From contig NZ_FNOZ01000019.1 of the NCBI RefSeq assembly GCF_900107175.1, positions 21,373-85,372 on the forward strand: a stretch of 64,000 nucleotides of DNA, in the 5' to 3' direction. The stretch is from Modestobacter sp. DSM 44400 (lineage in GTDB: Bacteria > Actinomycetota > Actinomycetes > Mycobacteriales > Geodermatophilaceae). The translations under genes and the position numbers were made by a program. The notes under the pieces are model-generated. The model did not search any database, was not told where the DNA came from, and was given only the letters and a program-made list of their open reading frames with translations. Within the stretch, counting starts at the first letter, position 1. The number at the start of each line of letters is the position of its first letter. Below are positions 61,393 to 64,000 of this stretch, piece by piece.

Positions 61393-61440
61393 CGATTCAA
61401 GTGAAGGCGTTATTGGCGATTCAAGTGAAGGCGTTATTGG
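61393..61440. repeat. Two perfect 24-bp tandem repeats near the relaxase 5' end
   Basis: The unit begins CGATTCAAGTGAAGG and ends CGTTATTGG, repeated once without change (61393-61416 and 61417-61440). The region is distinctly AT-richer than its surroundings. Candidate transfer origin, protein-binding iterons or element end. Confidence 0.65.
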
Positions 61441-61504
61441 CGACGGCGCCGCATGGACATTTCGGGCCACTCAAAGCGCTGATTGAGTTGCGGGACATAG
61501 TCGG

Positions 61505-61928
61505 CTATGACTTGCCGGTATATCCCGGGGACAGCGGGCCGTTCGGCGCCGCGTCGCTGACCGCGCCGAGCCCGTCGTTGGGTTTAAGGGTGAGCATGAT
61601 GGAGGCGTGCACCTTCCGCGCCTGCTCGACCGGCTCGCTGAGCCACGCGGCGACCTGCGGGCGGAACGGAAACTCCACGAACTCCCGGAAGATCGTGGCT
61701 TGGCGTCCAGTGCGCCGGTCGTACTGGTCGGGCGAGTCCTGGTCCCATTGCAGTTGGACGCCGAAGTTGACGGGCTGTTCGCCCGACCCGCGGTCCTCCA
61801 GGGCGGCGAGATCGCGCTCAGCCTCGCCGAGGGGAGACTTCAGCGCCGGAGCGGTCCCAGACGGAGAACCCGACCGGCACCCCGGCCAGAGCTACGAGCA
61901 GGGTCGAGCGCGCCGGTAATCGGTTCAT
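61505..61928 (-). pseudogene. Glycosidase-like exopolysaccharide gene, frameshifted and truncated
   Basis: The ATG at 61928 overlaps the stop of the upstream membrane-protein gene (ATGA) and encodes a hydrophobic start RLPARSTLLVALAGVPVGFS. After a one-base shift near 61855 the frame continues APALKSPLGEAERDLAALED, VNFGVQLQWDQDSPDQYDRR, FREFVEFPFRPQVAAWLSEP and ASIMLTLKPNDGLGAVSDAA before a TAG at 61505. The FGVQLQWD...FVEFP...MLTLKP pattern resembles the N-terminal part of GH26-like glycosidases next to GT2 synthases. The catalytic region is absent. Confidence 0.55.
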
Positions 61929-62467
61929 TCCTCGCCCCCGCGGGTCCGGGCCCGCGACAACCTGACCTTCGGCGCGGTGGCCGTCCGTGCCAGGACGGAG
62001 CAGACCCCAACCGCTGCCAGCACGAGCAGAACCCCGCTCAGCGTCACGGCGTTGGCGAGGCCTCCGAGCAGGTCGCGGGTTGCGAGTAACAAGGGCAGCC
62101 CGATGTAGACGGCCAGAACCAGGGCGGCGCCGATCAGAAGCGGAACGGTACGGAAGACCTCCTGCACGCTCCTCCGCCTCGCAGGGCCCGGCATCCGCGC
62201 CTCGGTGAGCGCGGCGCGGACCCGGTCCGCTGCTTGGTCTCGTTCGGCTGCTTGGTCTAGTTCGGTGGCCGGGCGCAGCACGTGAGGCTTGGGGCCAACC
62301 AGGTTGGTCACGTGCGAGTCCGCGGCCCGGTGCCGCCCTATGCCGGACAGTGGGGGGTGGACTGTGGCCAAGACAAACGAGGGCACCGCGTCGTCCACCA
62401 CATTGTCTTCGAAGACGGTGGCGCCTTCAAAGACGGTGGCGCGGGAGGTGTAGGCGTGCTTGCTCAC
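61925..62467 (-). CDS. Two-helix membrane protein of unknown function
   Basis: 180 residues. The N-terminal 100 residues are soluble, including a duplicated ATVFEGATVFED, and two hydrophobic helices follow: TVPLLIGAALVLAVYIGLPL and LSGVLLVLAAVGVCSVL. The tail is basic. The start is GTG 62467, overlapping the stop of the glycosyltransferase (GTGA); the stop overlaps the start of the glycosidase-like gene. This tight coupling places it in an exopolysaccharide synthesis unit, where it may be an accessory membrane subunit. Confidence 0.75.
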   Translation of the reverse strand: MSKHAYTSRATVFEGATVFEDNVVDDAVPSFVLATVHPPLSGIGRHRAADSHVTNLVGPKPHVLRPATELDQAAERDQAADRVRAALTEARMPGPARRRSVQEVFRTVPLLIGAALVLAVYIGLPLLLATRDLLGGLANAVTLSGVLLVLAAVGVCSVLARTATAPKVRLSRARTRGGEE

Positions 62468-63891
62468 GATGCCTGCCTCCGAACCGCAGCCGCGTCGGCC
62501 GCGCGCGTCTTCGGGGTCGGCAGCCAGGCGACATCGCGGTGGCCAGACAACCACTCGACCACGGCAAGCAGCCCCGCGGCGCTCTCGATAACCCCGGCGA
62601 TCGGGGCGCTGGACACGGCTCGGCAGATCTCGTCCCAGCGACCCCACTGGGAGAGGCCAGCGTCTGCGACGTTGTACCAGGCCCCGATGAATACGGAGCC
62701 CAACCACAGGGCTCCCACCGCGGCCATCCAGCCGGTCAGCCACGACGGCGCGGGTGAAGCCCCGCCGAAGACCAGGGCTCCGATGGACCGGGCGATCAGC
62801 AGCGGAAGAAACGCCAGCGTCAGCGCACCCACCACGGCGCCCAACGCGAACGTGGCGATACGGAAGCGGGTTCCCCAGACGAGCCCGAGGCGGACCCGGA
62901 CTGGAAGTTCCACGAACGACGGGCTCCGCCGGGCGATGGCCATGCCCTGCAGGACGCCGAAAATCCAGCGGTGGCGCTGCTTGAACGCGCTCCGCACCGA
63001 GAAGGGAGGCTGCTCAAGCATGACGCAGCCGTGCCAGCCGAAGACTTCGCGTCCGCCGAGGAGAAAGGCGTTCATTCCGAACACATAGTCCTCGGCGATG
63101 AGGGGGCGGCCGTCAAGGTTGCCGATGTCCCAGCCCACGGTGTTCTCGAATTGCTCCTCGATGACGAGGTTGGAGCCGTGCAGGTGCAGCGGCATGCCCT
63201 TCTCCATGACGTGGCGGCACTCGAAGCACCCGACCGGACGGTTGGCCTCCATCGCGCGGCAGAGGGGGGACGCGTCGGTGTACTCAAGAGGGTAGTAGAT
63301 CGGACCCTCAAGAAGTTTCTTGTCCGTCGAGGCCAAGGCGGCGAGCAACTTCCGCAACTCCGCCGGGACCATGACGCTCTCCTCGTCATAGTGGACAACG
63401 AAGCAGCGACCGGGTCGGCGGTTCCATCCGGCCCTGCGGTGCTCGACCGCATAGTGCAGCCCCCGCGCCTTCAGTTGCGTGTCGTATGCCGTGGCGTACG
63501 TGGCCGGGACCACCAGTCCGTGCACAGCGACTGGGGCCTCCGCGAAGGTGCGCCGCAGCAAGTGAGCCTGCACCTCGGACTCGGTGATGACCTCCACCGA
63601 CAGGATCCGCCCATAGAATTCGACGTCCTCCTCCGCGAGCCGCATGACCTGTCGGATGCCGCGCAGGATCACCTCGGTGCTCCCCGCAGAACCGCGGGTG
63701 GTCACCTGTATTCTCACATACGGGACGTCGAGGCCGCGGAGATCTGCGGTCGCGACGGCGTCACGCCTGCGGTATCGCTTCCAGTGGAAGGCGAAACTCC
63801 ACCAGTACGCGAGCAGGCGCAACGCGATCAGGCTGACCGCAACGATGAGGACCGGCCCGACGATGCGGAACAGCGCGGAATACAAGAACAT
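62464..63891 (-). CDS. Membrane glycosyltransferase family 2 (cellulose synthase-like)
   Basis: 475-residue processive-type GT2. One N-terminal helix (VGPVLIVAVSLIALRLLAYW), then a cytosolic GT-A domain with VVHYDEESVMVPAELRKLLA (Asp-x-Glu metal site), the acceptor motif LIAEDYVFGMNAFLLGG and the Q-R-H-R-W motif in SAFKQRHRWIFGVLQG, then four C-terminal helices (IATFALGAVVGALTLAFLPL and others). The canonical first UDP-binding Asp is not obvious. It probably polymerises or extends a surface polysaccharide with its downstream partners. Confidence 0.88.
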   Translation of the reverse strand: MFLYSALFRIVGPVLIVAVSLIALRLLAYWWSFAFHWKRYRRRDAVATADLRGLDVPYVRIQVTTRGSAGSTEVILRGIRQVMRLAEEDVEFYGRILSVEVITESEVQAHLLRRTFAEAPVAVHGLVVPATYATAYDTQLKARGLHYAVEHRRAGWNRRPGRCFVVHYDEESVMVPAELRKLLAALASTDKKLLEGPIYYPLEYTDASPLCRAMEANRPVGCFECRHVMEKGMPLHLHGSNLVIEEQFENTVGWDIGNLDGRPLIAEDYVFGMNAFLLGGREVFGWHGCVMLEQPPFSVRSAFKQRHRWIFGVLQGMAIARRSPSFVELPVRVRLGLVWGTRFRIATFALGAVVGALTLAFLPLLIARSIGALVFGGASPAPSWLTGWMAAVGALWLGSVFIGAWYNVADAGLSQWGRWDEICRAVSSAPIAGVIESAAGLLAVVEWLSGHRDVAWLPTPKTRAADAAAVRRQAS

Positions 63892-63894
63892 GCT

Positions 63895-64000
63895 TTAGGG
63901 AAAGATGAGCAGGTGAAGGATCGGACCGGATTCGCGACTTGCTCCCCACCCGGCGAGGTTGTCCCGGGTCTCGTGGAAGTTGAGGTGGCGGTCCCCCGCC
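63895..64000 (-). CDS. 3' end of an upstream gene (partial)
   Basis: The last 34 codons of a reading frame that continues beyond the window: DRHLNFHETRDNLAGWGA, then SRESGPILHLLIFP and a TAA at 63895. The sequence is protein-like and the stop lies three bases from the glycosyltransferase start, so it is probably the preceding gene of the same operon. The family is not recognisable from this piece. Confidence 0.4.
   Translation of the reverse strand, partial: AGDRHLNFHETRDNLAGWGASRESGPILHLLIFP

Larger units (their letters stand above)
55908..61440. mobile_element. Integrative element with integrase, excisionase and MobF relaxase
   Basis: Three leftward genes form a transfer module: integrase (55908-57032), excisionase-like protein (57234-57485) and a 1.2-kb-residue-class MobF relaxase (57624-61295). 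No replication or FtsK-type translocase gene is visible, so it looks mobilizable rather than self-transferring. The left end abuts the HAD start codon. The right end is uncertain: I place it near the tandem repeats at 61393-61440, just before a truncated glycosidase-like gene. No matching attL/attR pair was identified by eye. Confidence 0.6.

Overview
The window is a very GC-rich actinobacterial chromosome segment. It has GTG starts, many leaderless genes and a complete Pup-proteasome locus. Gene content and protein flavour suggest a Geodermatophilaceae-like organism (Blastococcus, Modestobacter or Geodermatophilus); that family call is an inference from memory, not from a search. Gene order in several blocks follows the Mycobacterium tuberculosis terminus-proximal region (rbpA - lnt/dpm1 - fxsA; pepE - 5'-3' exonuclease - DUF4333 - helY - tatC - tatA - pafC - pafB - pafA - prcA - prcB - pup - dop - mpa - trmI - RecB nuclease). 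A near-consensus actinobacterial dif site at 9341..9368 fits a position at the replication terminus.

Layout. 0-7 kb: coaA, a GNAT protein, a Raf-kinase-inhibitor-like protein, a beta-phosphoglucomutase/GH65 phosphorylase pair and two small membrane proteins. 7.3-9.4 kb: a graveyard of gene fragments (LuxR regulator, ABC permease, DinB-like, uracil-DNA-glycosylase-like) around an intact yefM-yoeB toxin-antitoxin pair, ending at dif. 9.7-14.4 kb: a small secreted protein, a zinc-ribbon protein, GDPD and acyltransferase, an MFS transporter and a decayed thymidine kinase. 14.5-18.1 kb: rbpA behind a SigR-type promoter, fxsA, and dpm1 and lnt as separate overlapping genes. 18.5-25.4 kb: a lysine-degradation cluster (kal, kamE, kamD, a YtcJ-like amidohydrolase, kdd, divergent kamA) with two near-identical palindromes at the kamD start. 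25.5-32.5 kb: miscellaneous genes, including a degenerate recombinase-like protein behind a palindromic promoter and a radical-SAM gene behind a LexA/SOS box. 32.5-52.6 kb: the exonuclease/helicase/Tat/Paf/proteasome block. 52.7-55.9 kb: RecB-type nuclease, Uma2 protein, methyltransferase and HAD hydrolase. 55.9-about 61.4 kb: an integrative element (integrase, excisionase-like protein, MobF relaxase). 61.5-64 kb: the remains of an exopolysaccharide cluster (broken glycosidase-like gene, membrane protein, GT2 synthase), running off the window.

How genes work together. Pup is conjugated to targets by PafA and removed by Dop. The Mpa/ARC ATPase unfolds pupylated proteins and feeds them to the PrcBA 20S core; PafB and PafC are the WYL transcription factors linked to DNA damage. 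Pup here already ends in Gly-Gly-Glu, so Dop deamidation is not needed before conjugation. A decayed endonuclease-VII gene sits between pup and prcB. The kam cluster covers lysine to 3,5-diaminohexanoate, its oxidation, and the late CoA-ester step; the keto-acid cleavage enzyme (kce) is not in this window.

No rRNA, tRNA, CRISPR array or recognised riboswitch was seen.
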